From contig JAOTON010001483.1 of assembly GCA_034440635.1 (NCBI GenBank), positions 682,001 to 746,000 on the forward strand: DNA of 64,000 bases. Direction: 5' to 3'. The notes beneath the pieces were generated by a model. The model was not told where the DNA came from and made no database searches. It saw nothing but the letters and a program-made list of their open reading frames with translations. The DNA is from Lepas anatifera. Taxonomy: Eukaryota > Arthropoda > Thecostraca > Lepadidae. Each line of letters opens with the position of its first letter. Position 1 is the first letter of the stretch. Below, piece after piece: positions 22,071-33,200 of this stretch. A program made the translations under genes and the position numbers.

Positions 22071-23633
22071 CTGGGAGCGCTCCACCAGACGATTTCCGAA
22101 GACAGCCAGCTTCACAAACTCTCGCTGGGATTTACCGGCGCGAATGAGGCGCAGGAAGCGGCCAGTGACGGGCGTGACGCAGCGGAACAGACGGGCGTAC
22201 CCTGCCGGCACCGACGGCGGGTTCTCCAGCCGACAACGCGCTGAGTTACGCTCGTTCCATGCCGCCCCAGTGTTGCTGCCCACACGGAACTCGACGTCAC
22301 GGACTTGGTAGTTGTTGCCGTATCCAGTCATGGTTGCCAAGAGAAGGCTGGTGACCTGCGCTGGACCGCCGAGGTTCACAGTCCAGAAGCTGGTCTCCAG
22401 CTCCGCCAAACTGCAGGCTTCTTCGTTACAGCTGGTGATGTGGAAGGCAGATGCAGTTCCGTCATCGTCGTTGCAAGTCTTAATTTTGTCGTCTACGTGT
22501 GTACAGTTCTTCCACACAGGCTTTCCTTTTGCCAGGTTTTCTCCGATGAACTGGCACAGTGGATGAAAATCCAGTTGTCTATCGCATGGTACATCAAGCA
22601 GCTTGCCAAGCTTGCCGGATCTTAGCCATCCAACACAATCTTCATCATCCACATTGTTTGGTTCTCCAAAGTGCCAGGGCAGGTTTGTCGGGGCTCGGCC
22701 GTCGCTAGTAATAAATTGACCCTCATGTTCCATGTCATCGAGACCAACGATAAATCCTGCACGACTTGGGTGCATAGCTTCCATCTTCTCAATTGTGGTC
22801 GATGTCACATTTGGAATCAATATGGCCCCATCCCTGAAACAAATGTCAGCCGCCGAGAGGATCTTGGGTCCTGGCTCTTTCAACCCTAAGAAGGTGTTGT
22901 CGATCAGCTGATAACCGTCCGGTGGCATCCCGTCAGCTACAGAGAATTTCCAGATGAAGGACTTGACTTTGCGGCCAGATCCAGCATCATTTGTGATGCC
23001 CTCGGCGTAGAACGTGCAGATCTTCTCTCGTTCTGAGAAATCGAATGCCACGCAGTCGAGAACTTCACCACAGAGGTGGCCACATTCCATCTCGCTGTCC
23101 CCTTTCGCAGTCGACATCGGTGAACCAGTGAGCTTTCCTTCGCCAACGTGTAAGAACTCGCCCACTTTGTGACAGCGACTGTCGTTACCTCTCTGCAGCG
23201 ACCGTCGACACTTGCAGACGTCGTCTCGGCACTCAGCTCCCTGCACCATCATGGTGCAGTCGGCCTCCGAGGTGCACGGTTCATCCAGCAGTCGGCGGCC
23301 GCTGCGTGCGTACCATATCCAGGCATGCCTGCTTGGGTGGAGCTTTTCCGGCATCGGCAGGTGCTGAGTCAACAGACACGCTCTGGTGACGTTGTTGGCG
23401 CCGAAGCCGCGGCACTGAGGGTCGGCTACGCAGCGCTGTCGGCAGCGACACTCCAAGTCAACATCTTCAGGGAGCATCAGTGAGACGGAAACCCAAGTAG
23501 AAGGTATCGACGTACGATTTTCGGGTAGAGCTGAGAAAGTAAAGAGCGAACGAGGAAGAGTGGAGTTTCCATCGGATGGAAGGCATTGGAATGTTAGAAT
23601 GAACAGCGCAGAAGTCTGAGTGGCCCACCACAT
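22059..23633 (-). CDS. Secreted PAN / C-type lectin / fucolectin-domain protein, intronless
   Basis: One uninterrupted 524-codon frame. Residues 1-22 look like a signal peptide. A Cys-rich PAN/apple-like segment covers about 45-110 (C62, C64, C68, C74, C86), then a short EB-like Cys cluster (C120, C126, C135, C140, C142, C154) and a second PAN-like segment at about 155-232 (C184, C188, C194, C206). A C-type lectin-like domain spans about 238-362; it has GEPNN at 323-327, the EPN triplet usually tied to mannose-type sugar binding, and C333, C350 and C360, but WLRSGK in place of the usual WND. From about 365 (NLAKGKP) to 516 is a fucolectin / F5/8-type-C-like fold with FWTVNLG and VRDVEFRVG. 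I do not see the canonical F-lectin fucose motif. Likely role: extracellular recognition, perhaps immunity or adhesion (inference). The lack of introns could mean retroposition. Confidence 0.85.
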   Translation of the reverse strand: MWWATQTSALFILTFQCLPSDGNSTLPRSLFTFSALPENRTSIPSTWVSVSLMLPEDVDLECRCRQRCVADPQCRGFGANNVTRACLLTQHLPMPEKLHPSRHAWIWYARSGRRLLDEPCTSEADCTMMVQGAECRDDVCKCRRSLQRGNDSRCHKVGEFLHVGEGKLTGSPMSTAKGDSEMECGHLCGEVLDCVAFDFSEREKICTFYAEGITNDAGSGRKVKSFIWKFSVADGMPPDGYQLIDNTFLGLKEPGPKILSAADICFRDGAILIPNVTSTTIEKMEAMHPSRAGFIVGLDDMEHEGQFITSDGRAPTNLPWHFGEPNNVDDEDCVGWLRSGKLGKLLDVPCDRQLDFHPLCQFIGENLAKGKPVWKNCTHVDDKIKTCNDDDGTASAFHITSCNEEACSLAELETSFWTVNLGGPAQVTSLLLATMTGYGNNYQVRDVEFRVGSNTGAAWNERNSARCRLENPPSVPAGYARLFRCVTPVTGRFLRLIRAGKSQREFVKLAVFGNRLVERSQVEY

Positions 23634-23681
23634 CGTTCCTCTCTTGAGCTTGGACTAAGACTGAACTCTCGCAAGGGCCAA

Positions 23682-23720
23682 ATAACCTTGGCAGTTGGTG
23701 CGTCGCTAAACACCAGTAAC
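23682..23720 (+). mobile_element. 3' tail fragment of a SINE beside the lectin start
   Basis: ATAACCTTGGCAGTTGGTGCGTCGCTAAAC matches the 3' conserved part of the SINEs at 44166 and 61389. Only the tail is present, 50-90 bases upstream of the lectin start codon. Confidence 0.7.
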
Positions 23721-24171
23721 CCCTGCGAGGAGCTCCATCGTTTGCAGGCTCTAGGATCAATACCTCCAATTGCAGTTGGTCGTTGACGGCTTCGCTGTGT
23801 ATGTACGTGGCATCCACCATCGGAATCTAAGTGCGACGATGATTCTTTGTTTTGAACCAAAGTGCATTATTCTCTGTTCTTTACCATCGTGTTTTACTCG
23901 AGAAAGGAGTGGAAAACATAGGGTCATTACAGCTTGGCAGCCCAGGCCTTGTCATTTCTGATGGAACGAAATGCACTACATAAAAAAGCGGGACAATTAG
24001 TCGCAAAATTGCTTCAGTAAGCTGCTGTATTGGGAGAATGAAGAAAACTCCCTCTAAAAAAATATAAAAAAACAGTGAGAGGAACAGGCAGGTATAATGT
24101 ATCGGGCAAGGACTTGACACCGTAAACGTCGACGAAAACGGACGTCAGAGGCTCGCGTAGAGAAGTTGGAC
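23721..24171. other. Upstream flank of the lectin gene
   Basis: Probable 5' flank of the minus-strand lectin gene. I see no convincing TATA box or other promoter motif and no further gene. Confidence 0.35.
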
Positions 24172-24381
24172 ATTTTCAGATGGCAGTCGACGCTGTGTCT
24201 CTGTAGTCTTCTTATTTTCAGATGGCAGTCGACGCTGTGCCTCTGTAGTCTTTTTATTTTCAGATGGCAGTCGACGCTGTGTCTCTGTAGTCTTCTTATT
24301 TTCAGATGGCAGTCGACGCTGTGTCTCTGTAGTCTTCTTATTTTCAGATGGCAGTCGACGCTGTGTCTCTGTAGTCTTCTT
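24172..24381. repeat. 42-bp minisatellite, exactly 5 units
   Basis: Five nearly identical 42-base units begin ATTTTCAGATGGCAGTCGAC. Because 42 is a multiple of 3, both strands keep frames open: minus gives KKTTETQRRLPSEN repeated, plus gives FRWQSTLCLCSLLI repeated. One unit has a single substitution (T to A in the minus peptide). No start context or domain supports translation. Confidence 0.9.
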
Positions 24382-25039
24382 GCCTACCAGGGGTGTCGGG
24401 AGCACGGATCTATATCTCTTTAGGGGTGTCAGGGCAACCCCAATGAGAGGCCGCGTCAGGGTTAAAATATGCTTAACATTGTGTTATTTTTCATTTTCAG
24501 GGCTTTGAATTGGTTCCATCTACAGCAATAAGTATTTGTGAGCACCTTAACAGAGAGAATAACATGTTACCTATTTTTTATGTGGCGGCTATTGGTTCAA
24601 ATTTAGGCACCCCCCAATGATTTTCGGAAATTCACGCCATGGTGGGTGTGTAGCATATACCCAGCCCAGTAATGGAATGTAATCGACATCACGACCTAAC
24701 AGCAATACTTTAAAAGCTCATTAACAGTTATCTTTACCTGGGCTCCAGTGTACAGTACAAATATGTTGACCTTTTGCGGTCTATTCTAGTTCTATATATA
24801 CTTTCGTCACCAAGTCAGAATTCTCCTTTTATTTTGCCATTACTGTCTAGAATAAACATAAAACTAATATTTGCACTGATTAATACAGATTTCTGGAATT
24901 GCAAATCATTCCTATCAATCCTAAATCTTAATCAATGTTAGTGTCTAAAAAAATTTGCCAACATGATAATCAAGTAAAGCCATGGCAAAACGTTGGCAAC
25001 GCGTCAGAGTTAGTCTTTTCAAACTCCCAACACGTCCAC
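24382..25039. other. Unannotated A+T-rich DNA
   Basis: No gene, repeat or site recognised between two minisatellites. Confidence 0.45.
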
Positions 25040-26542
25040 TCCCCGTCTGCAGATGTGTGACGTATGTTGCCTTGTTTGCAGATGTGTGACGTATGTTGCC
25101 TTGTCTGCAGGTGTGTGACGTATGTTGCCTTGTCTGCAGGTGTGTGACGTATGTTGCCTTGTCTGTAGGTGTGTGACTCCTGTTGCCCCGTCTGTAGATG
25201 TGTGACCCCTGTTGCCCCGTCCGCAGATGTGTGACCCCTGTTGCCCCGTCCGCAGGTGTGTGACTCCTGTTGCCCCGTCCGCAGGTGTGTGACTCCTGTT
25301 GCCCCGTCCGCAGGTGTGTGACTCCTGTTGCCCCGTCCGCAGGTGTGTGACTCCTGTTGCCCCGTCTGTAGGTGTGTGACTCCTGCTGCCCCATCTGTAG
25401 GTGTGTGACCCCTGTTGCCCCGTCCGCAGGTGTGTGACTCCTGTTGCCCCGTCCGCAGGTGTGTGACTCCTGTTGCCCCGTCCGCAGGTGTGTGACTCCT
25501 GTTGCCCCGTCCGCAGGTGTGTGACTCCTGTTGCCCCGTCCGCAGGTGTGTGACTCCTGTTGCCCCGCCCGCAGGTGTGTGACTCCTGTTGCCCCGTCCG
25601 CAGGTGTGTGACTCCTGTTGCCCCGTCCGCAGGTGTGTGACTCCTGTTGCCCCGTCCGCAGGTGTGTGACTCCTGTTGCCCCGTCTGTAGGTGTGTGACT
25701 CCTGTTGCCCCGTCCGCAGGTGTGTGACTCCTGTTGCCCCGTCCGCAGGTGTGTGACTCCTGTTGCCCCGTCTGTAGGTGTGTGACTCCTGTTGCCCCGT
25801 CCGCAGGTGTGTGACTCCTGTTGCCCCGTCCGCAGGTGTGTGACTCCTGTTGCCCCGTCCGCAGGTGTGTGACTCCTGTTGCCCCGTCCGCAGGTGTGTG
25901 ACTCCTGTTGCCCCGTCCGCAGGTGTGTGACTCCTGTTGCCCCGTCCGCAGGTGTGTGACTCCTGTTGCCCCGTCCGCAGATGTGTGACCCCTGTTGCCC
26001 CGTCCGCAGGTGTGTGACTCCTGTTGCCCCGCCCGCAGGTGTGTGACTCCTGTTGCCCCGTCCGCAGGTGTGTGACTCCTGTTGCCCCGTCCGCAGGTGT
26101 GTGACTCCTGTTGCCCCGTCTGTAGGTGTGTGACTCCTGCTGCCCCATCTGTAGATGTGTGACCCCTGTTGCCCCGTCCGCAGGTGTGTGACTCCTGTTG
26201 CCCCGTCCGCAGGTGTGTGACTCCTATTGCCCCGTCCGCAGGTGTGTGACTCCTGTTGCCCCGTCCGCAGGTGTGTGACTCCTGTTGCCCCGTCCGCAGG
26301 TGTGTGACTCCTGTTGCCCCGTCCGCAGGTGTGTGACTCCTGTTGCCCCGTCCGCAGGTGTGTGACTCCTGTTGCCCCGTCCGCAGGTGTGTGACTCCTG
26401 TTGCCCCGTCTGCAGATGTGTGACGTATGTTGCCCCATCTGTAGGTGCGTGACTCCTGCTGCCCCATCTGCAGGTGTATGACTCCTGTTGCCCCGTCCGC
26501 AGGTGTGTGACTCCTGTTGCCCCGTCCGCAGGTGTGTGACTC
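25040..26542. repeat. 29-bp minisatellite, about 52 units
   Basis: The unit is GTGTGTGACTCCTGTTGCCC followed by CGTCCGCAG. Edge variants carry GACGTATGTTGCC. The variant CTCCTGCTGCCCCATCTG occurs at 25380, again 754 bases (26 units) later and again 319 bases (11 units) later, which points to internal block duplication. The minus strand has no stop in any frame of the unit, so frames of 392-497 codons overlap there; each cycles through the same 29-residue peptide, a mathematical result of 29 not being divisible by 3. The array is cut at ...GACTC at 26542, and its continuation lies at 40386. Confidence 0.9.
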
Positions 26543-28070
26543 TGTAACGGGTTACATTTTTAAATAGGCGTCTGGCTGATCGAGAGGGGCCATCCGAATC
26601 CTATGTTAAGCATCCCAAACCTTTTTCAATAAAAAATCCTGCACGGTGGAACCGCGTCCACAGCGCTGCTGTAGGGCGGTAGCGCCGAAGCGCACGCCCG
26701 CCGGGCCGGACGGCTCTGTTTGTTTGTCGTCCGGCACAGCTGCTACGGCGTCGCCCGACATGGAGAAGGGGAACAACAAGCTGTGTCTCAGTTTCCTCCC
26801 GGGGAGAGGGAAACGACGCCGTGGAACCCCATCAGCAAGGGCCAAATGCTCCAGTACCAACAGACCAGAAAGCACAGCTCCCATTCCAGCGATGTTAAAT
26901 CACCAATTCGGCCCAAACAAATAAATTTCCAAGCGGCTACCTCCCACCTGCTCCCGGTCTTCCCACGGGGAAGCGCTCTGGGTGAGAAGACCTGCCCCGG
27001 GGCGCTCCTCCGGCGGAAGCAGGAGGCGGAGCAAGTCTGCTTCGAAACCAAAAAGAACGAATAAGCAAACCAGAGAAAAATAACAAGAAGGACCATTGAA
27101 TAAGCGAAATTCTACGTAACATAAGGGCGGGGTCAAATATTGGGAAGACGAATGAACGGACCAGGAAAAATATAACGAGAAGAACCATTGGAAGAAGAAA
27201 AGAAAAATCGGCACGTGATCGGATGAAGGAGGGGCCAGAATCGCACTAGGTGGAAGGACTAGGGGAGAGGAGCAGTCGTGCACGGGCCGGGAAGAGTGGC
27301 AGAGCCGAACCAAGGAAGAGAAGAGGACCGCACTAAAGAAGGAGGCTGAGGGCGGGAGGGAAAAAGAAAGGAGCCGACCGACGAAACTCAGCAATGTGAG
27401 TACCGGCCAACCTTCATTGACGGCATCCTCCCCCTCCCCTACCTCGAAAATGTCCGAAACACCAAACCCCCTGTTCCCCCTCGGCTGACAGGCGCCTTCT
27501 CTAAAAATGCAGCCCGATTAACTGTTCGGTGGTTTGTGTGTGAACGTTGTGTTTGTGTGATGACGGTTCCAATTTTGAAGGCGGGGAGGGGCGGTAGTTG
27601 TACATTATTTTTCCATTGAAGGGAGGGGGGGCGATTCGCGGTCCGCCCACCGCTATTCGGCGTAATTCAGGAGGTGCAGAAATGTTCAATTTCACGGATT
27701 GTTTCGCCGGCAACAAATAAATGAAAAAATGCGTTTCAAGCTTTCACTCCCCAGGGGGACCGATTCTTCACCTAGAGACGAAGTCCCGTATCCGAGCTGG
27801 TCAATCGCTTGACAGTATAATTTAGTTCCTTCAGTGAGAGGGCCCGGGATTAGCGGGCGCTACCTCTCGGTTTAAGTAAAGTAAAAGAATAGTTCAGTGA
27901 CAAAGTGGGAGCGAGGCCAGCTTCGCGATCCGGGGATTTGTTGACGGGTAAAGAAAAGTTGTACGGCAGAGAGGGAAGCGATCGAAGATCACAAAAATCC
28001 ACTCGCGGGGCCACTTAGAATCTTTAGTTAACTTAACACGCAACATGTTCCGTTTGTTTTTTTCTTTTTT
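26543..28070 (+). other. Left segment of the LTR-like element, single copy
   Basis: It starts with the palindrome TGTAACGGGTTACA. It is GC-rich to about 27050 and purine-rich at 27060-27400, with overlapping frames but no recognisable protein. If the true LTR begins at 26543, this is the first 1.5 kb of the 5' LTR and is absent from the 3' LTR. Otherwise it is flanking DNA. Confidence 0.4.
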
Positions 28071-28884
28071 TGGCAGACCATATTATTCCTAACTGGCTAT
28101 AAGGCATTAACAGCAGAATAATCACCTCAAAAGGTCATGGAAGTATTTGTTTCACCCTCGACACGTCTACCAGCTTGGAGCACGGCTTGAGGTCGCGTGT
28201 CACCCAGGTCCGTTACAAATTCCACTGACTGGCCGTGGGCGCCGCCGTGCCGGCGCTAATTTGCAGGGGCAGATCTGCGCGGAGGCGGTAAGGTACACTG
28301 TGCGATGTGCATGAAACTGTACCTGACGTCTGTTTCCCTCCCCAGGTGACCGTTAGAAACGGAGTTCGAGGTGCCCCTTTTTGTTAATGTCCTGCGCCCC
28401 GGGGGCAAGCTAACGTACTAAAATTGACAAAATATTTGATTTTGGTTGTATGTCTTACTGGGGATCAGGGAGGCATTTCCCACTATGCAAACCAAAGTAA
28501 GGATTTGTTAATGGGTGCAGAAATGTGATCGAATATTTTTTTTCAAATCATTTTTAAAACGTAAGATATAAGCCCCAACCTTGCAATGTGTGTGGAGGTG
28601 CTGGTGTATGAAGGTGATACGAGCGTGTGGACACGAACCCAGTGGCCGGGTGGTCTTAGAAATGTGAGTTTGTTCGACGTCTCGTGGCGGGATGGGAACT
28701 GTCACAGTTTGAGCCCCTTTGGCGAAAAACCCCTGACCGAGTCTGCGGCGGGATAAATTAGACCAAAATGATGCGAGAATCTGATCTTGAATGTGACTAA
28801 ACACGAAATATAGTATCGAAGAAGCTAATGAGGAAGACGTTCTGTGAGCCGTACCCTTGTGTACAGCATGTCTGTGGGCAACGG

Positions 28885-29244
28885 TGGCCGCCCCGGTAGC
28901 TCAGTTGGTAGAGCGTTGGGCTCCGGCCCGCTGCTCAGAAGCATGCAGTGGCAGTGCATGTCCAGGCTTGGGATCGGTTCCCCTGAGACGCTCCGGCGCT
29001 CAATAGTTTACCCGACGTACAGGTCGGCTGGCAACTGACTTATGAGAGGGTGACCTGGGCGGGGCGGCCGTCCCTGTGCTTTGTGGGACGTTAAACTTTG
29101 GCTTCTAAATTGACCCTCCATTGAGGGAGTTGCTCGTTCGGATGGTGGGGTCGGGGTCTCCGTGACAAGTCCCTTGATGACTTTAGTGAGACTCCGACTC
29201 CGGCAGCCGTACTAGGAACAACTTGAACCAAATTTATATAAAAA
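28885..29244 (+). mobile_element. tRNA-derived SINE inserted only in the left repeat
   Basis: The right repeat has GGGCAACGGCACGGGG uninterrupted. Here the same site is split after AACGG by 360 bases, followed by AACGG again (28880-28884, 29245-29249). The head is tRNA-like (GGTAGCTCAGTTGGTAGAGC, then GGGATCGGTTCCCC) and the 3' end is A-rich (ATATAAAAAA). GTGGGACGTTAAACTTTGG near 29085 recalls the tail of the other SINEs. Empty and filled sites within one window make the boundaries firm. Confidence 0.85.
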
Positions 29245-29960
29245 AACGGCACGGGGGTCGTTTTGGGAAGACGCCGAATGGTGCCTTTCCAGCATTGTAT
29301 GCTTGCTTCCCGATCAGCCGAGGCGTAGGTTGGGCTCCGGGACGCCCCGCCCAGCAAAGGTAGTTGATTTGATTCCGGAAGCGAGTGCCCTGAGTAGTTA
29401 AGAATTGGGATAAGGCCGGGAGCGGCACCTGAGCGAGAACCCGAGGTCGGGCGAGATGTGCGCCAGGAGGCGATTGGATAGTTTGCCCACGCTCCGTAAG
29501 GCGCGAGGCGCAGGGGGGCCGGGGCACTCGACGCAAGGAATCCATCGAGCTCAATAACCACCTTTGCTGAGCGTGTCAACGGCTTAGGACCCAACCAACG
29601 ACCTCATCGCGCGTGATACGTTGCGCTTATCGGAGGGGAGGGGGCAAAATTGGCTGACCAGTGGCGAGCGCTCAAATCCCTCGTACATTTAAATTTTCAG
29701 GACAAAGGGGGGGGTGATTGCATTACCTGTGCAGGTATGTTTTTCCCTTTTGGATTTACCCGGCAGAGGATTTTTCTGATCAGTTGGGCAACATTGGATG
29801 GTGGGGTAGAGGGTCGAAAAGTGGGCCTTATATTTTAATTAGACACAAGGGGACGACACACGACATATACGGTTATTTAACGTACTTTAGTCTAGACAAA
29901 GGGACGCGGGTAGTAATAAGGACCAATGTGTTTCCATAAAGGGGGGACCGCTCAAAGGCT

Positions 29961-29966
29961 TATAAA
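29961..29966 (+). promoter_or_regulatory. TATA box of the left repeat
   Basis: TATAAA lies in GGCTTATAAAACTTCC, about 245 bases before the repeat's right end, where a U3/R boundary is expected. It is conserved at 40138-40143 in the right repeat. Confidence 0.5.
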
Positions 29967-30005
29967 ACTTCCTCGCCGGGAGAAAATTTTGATGGGAGAA
30001 TGCCA

Positions 30006-30011
30006 AATAAA
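30006..30011 (+). terminator. Polyadenylation signal of the left repeat
   Basis: AATAAA occurs 40 bases after the TATA box and is conserved at 40183-40188 in the right repeat. The order TATA, AATAAA, repeat end is that of an LTR. Confidence 0.45.
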
Positions 30012-30213
30012 AACCGATGGGGGAGGAGAGCAGCAAAATTCGGCCGCCCACGCGGCGGACAGACCCACTTGCCTATATGATGACTCGAATTGACCCGCCT
30101 CATAGAGAGCAAGCTGTTTTTTTAACATCGCCGGGGCAGCCTCTGCTCTCAATATAAATATTTGTTTGTCGTGTGGGCTCCTTGTGAAAAAGAAAGGGCC
30201 CATCACACATACA

Positions 30214-30234
30214 TGGCGCCCGTAACGTGGGGCC
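30214..30234 (+). other. Primer-binding site, tRNA-Lys type
   Basis: Six bases after the left repeat ends, TGGCGCCC is followed by a 2-base GT insertion and then AACGTGGGGC. Without the GT this is the complement of the 3' end of animal tRNA-Lys(CUU) including CCA, a primer used by many LTR elements. Position and sequence together strongly suggest an LTR retroelement; the insertion may show decay or a variant tRNA. Confidence 0.75.
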
Positions 30235-33200
30235 AGGGTCTTTTCTGAGGCATCACGAAGCCCACAGACTGGCGCAGAACGCCGGACCCGGTAAAGAATG
30301 TGGATTTTGCCTGTATGCTGATTTTAAAAATGTGAGATTTGATTTGATTGTCTATCGTCGGAGTTACAAGTACATTTATGCCAGGAAACAATGTTTTTGT
30401 CTTAGTAAGGTTTCAGTATTAAATTATATTTCGTTGCAAACCATTCTTCAAGGGGTTTTAGTAAGCAGACACAAATTTTATGTTAGGATGTTTATTTGAA
30501 ATAAGGATAAATCTAGTATTGCGATTAAACCTGGTTTCGAAATTTCAAGTCCATTTTCTTATCGGAGCCGGACACCTAAGCTTAGGCTGCGAGTGACGCC
30601 ATGTCCACGTACGTAGAGACCTGTTGGGGCTGGACCCCTTCAGGACACTCCCTATGGCTTGGGGGCTCGCAGCCGAAAGCAAGCAGTTTGCGACAGTCAA
30701 GGTCACGACTCGCACATGTCATGCACGCAGAGACTTGAGGGGGTTGGCAGGCTCCCTCGAGAGACTCCTTGCTGCATGTGCCCTTGTGACCGAGACAATT
30801 ATTATCGTAAAATGCCACCGAAAGTATACCATATTGCGGCGACAGTCAAGGTCACGACTCGCACATGTCATGCACGCAGAGACTTGAGGGGGCTGGCAGG
30901 CTCCCTCGAGAGACTCCTTGTTGCATGTGCCCTTGTGACCGAGACAATTATTGTCGTAAAATGCCACCGAAATTTTACGATGTTGTGGCGACGGTCAAGG
31001 TCACGACTCACACATGTCATGCACGCAGAGACTTGAGGGGGCTGGCAGGCTCCCTCGAGAGACTCCTTGTTGCATGTGCTCTCGTGACCGAAACCTAATG
31101 TTGCAAAGCTTGACCTCATTGGAACGCGAACGAGGAAAGCTGCTCTTCATGCACGGTAGGTATGTCTTTACGATGTGAAAGACGAGAAGTCGGATAGAAA
31201 TGTGGATAGTCACAGACATCGAGAACGTATTTGAATTGGTATTTGAAATCTCGCCACACCACGCGCCCAGTAAACTTAAGTTAGGCGATACCGTCGCCCT
31301 CAAAATTATCAACGAGTGTAAGTAAGTATCGGCGGCAATGATCAGTAAGCGGACGGAATGGCACCAAGCGGACTCTTGCAGTTTGATAGCCGAGCATTTT
31401 TGGACGCCGCCCAGCGTTGACAGCATCTCCAACCTCATGACGACAAAAAAATAATCACGTAGATAAGGGAGTAACCGAAAGGTGGTCCGGCCGTGTTGCC
31501 AAGCTGTTCCGTCCCGTAGTTGCTCGCAACGATAATCTACCGGTGGGCTGACCTTTTTTCGACTTCGCCCAGCCTCTACGGACGGGCCGAAATTTCGCCG
31601 TTTCGTCACTAAATGGGCAGGTATTGGGTCATCGCCGAGTGATACAGCACGGGGGTACTGTTACGAGGACCGATAAAAGCGGTGAGCTCTAGCTCAGGAG
31701 AACGTGAAACTAAGTCGTTAATAACTGTCTCATCCAATCCATTAATTTTTCCACACCCAAAGACCGCCAACCGCATCGTGGATTTTCCACGTGCTTGTGT
31801 GATTTCGAGTCGGGGAATTTCCATCCCAAAAACGATTTCAAGAAATTGGTAGTCGGTTGAATATCACTTGCAACTTAAGAAAAATGAATGGACCCCGCGA
31901 AAAAAGCAAATTTAGAGGGTTTATTTATATTTATCTCCCGCGTATAAAAGTTTGGGGGCTTGATTGCTTGCAAGCTGCTGCGCGGAGTGGATATCGTCCA
32001 AATACTTGACTGGGCAAGATATGTGGGACGGTCCTCGACAGATCGACCAGAATTTATAAAAAGAACCCTTGGATTACCGATTTTTATATGAATTTATATG
32101 TGGGGTACCTAATTGACACCTGTAGTGTCCTTCCGGTGCGGGGAGGCGGGCCTCCTTATTCCGGGAATCCTGGCAGTAGCACTTGCATTTCGGTCACGGA
32201 TTGCGACCAGAATCGAGTCAATTGTGGACAAAACCGTGTCGATTTTTGTGTTTATTGCCCAATTTTATGACGATCGTATACAAGCCGCTTAACATACGGG
32301 AATTACTGCTCCTCTTGAACCTCACTAAATGCATTAAATTGTGCTGTCATCTGGTACCATGGTAATTTTGCCGTCGCTGTTGTGTCACTGTGGGAAATTA
32401 GATGTCCGGTGCTGAGTGGATTCCATATGAAATATGTGGTCCCTTTTTCACTAAACTTCAACCATAAAAGACTCCTTTTTGTTCCGATAAAGGCTGAACG
32501 ATGTTTTTTTAAGTATCTTTATGCTCGCTCCATGTCCTATAGTTCTTTAAAGCACTGCGTGGTGACATTTCAGTGGCAATTTGATAAAATGCAAATGAAG
32601 CTAGATCCAGATCGAAAAGATAGGTCATTCCAAAGATATTAAGCCAGCTGTTGACATTCAATCAATAATTTATCCAAACATTCAGTGCAGCCAGCATTTT
32701 CTTGCGAAGAGATTTCATTTTATGATGTAAAATTAAGATAACGCGTAAGATCGCGCGCGCGATTGTCGTTAGCGCGGCACTCCTGTTTACTAAATTTATG
32801 TAAGCGTGACAAGCGCCAGAATTCACATTATCACTACACGAGAAGAAAATTGTTGAGCGGGAGAGATGAACAGTTTATAGAGGGATTTTCGCCCTCAGAT
32901 ATGGTAGTCCTATTGGAGTGGTCATTATGTGACGTCACGGACGCGTAATTTGCCCTTTTTCTTTTGCATAGAATTGGTAGCATAATTTTGAACAATGAAG
33001 CTTTATAAAAAAGGGTGATGCCCCTGGTTTCACCCGCCTAGGATCTGCAATGTTTTTCAATCGCTGCCCGGCGCGGCGCATTCCCTACGGCCCCACTAGC
33101 GCGACACGCGCGCTCACGGGCACGCCGGAACTTAGTTCACGAGCGTTCGGCCGCTGAACCGCGTTTTCAGGATTCTGTCGCTATCCGCTAACTGGTAATT

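Larger units (their letters stand above)
28071..30207 (+). repeat. Left (5') direct terminal repeat
   Basis: It runs from TGGCAGACCATATTATTCC to GGGCCCATCACA and matches 38433-40385. By eye I count some 25-30 single-base differences in about 1.95 kb (roughly 1.4%). Two larger differences exist. This copy has a 360-base SINE at 28885-29244. It also lacks 180 bases present at 38598-38777, a deletion between short CCG repeats. Corrected for these, the two repeats are equally long. TATAAA at 29961 and AATAAA at 30006 give a U3-R-U5-like order. A 62-codon frame at 29650-29838 recurs in the other copy but has no recognised domain. Confidence 0.85.

Noticed and set aside
24945..26467. Three overlapping minus-strand frames of 392-497 codons with HTPADGATGVTHL repeats
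   Set aside because: All three are the same 29-bp minisatellite read in different phases, so they cannot all be genes and none has a distinct domain.
21020..26542. Regular repeat arrays that might suggest CRISPR
   Set aside because: There are no unique spacers: repeats are contiguous with near-identical units, and the surrounding DNA is animal-like with no cas genes.
29091..29594. 167-codon minus-strand frame shared in part with 39337-39771
   Set aside because: It runs across the border of the SINE insertion, the shared part is broken differently in the two terminal repeats, and no domain is recognised.
31001..31609. 202-codon minus-strand frame inside the LTR-like element
   Set aside because: Its C-terminal part is the 149-bp tandem repeat and it shows no gag, pol or other recognisable motif.
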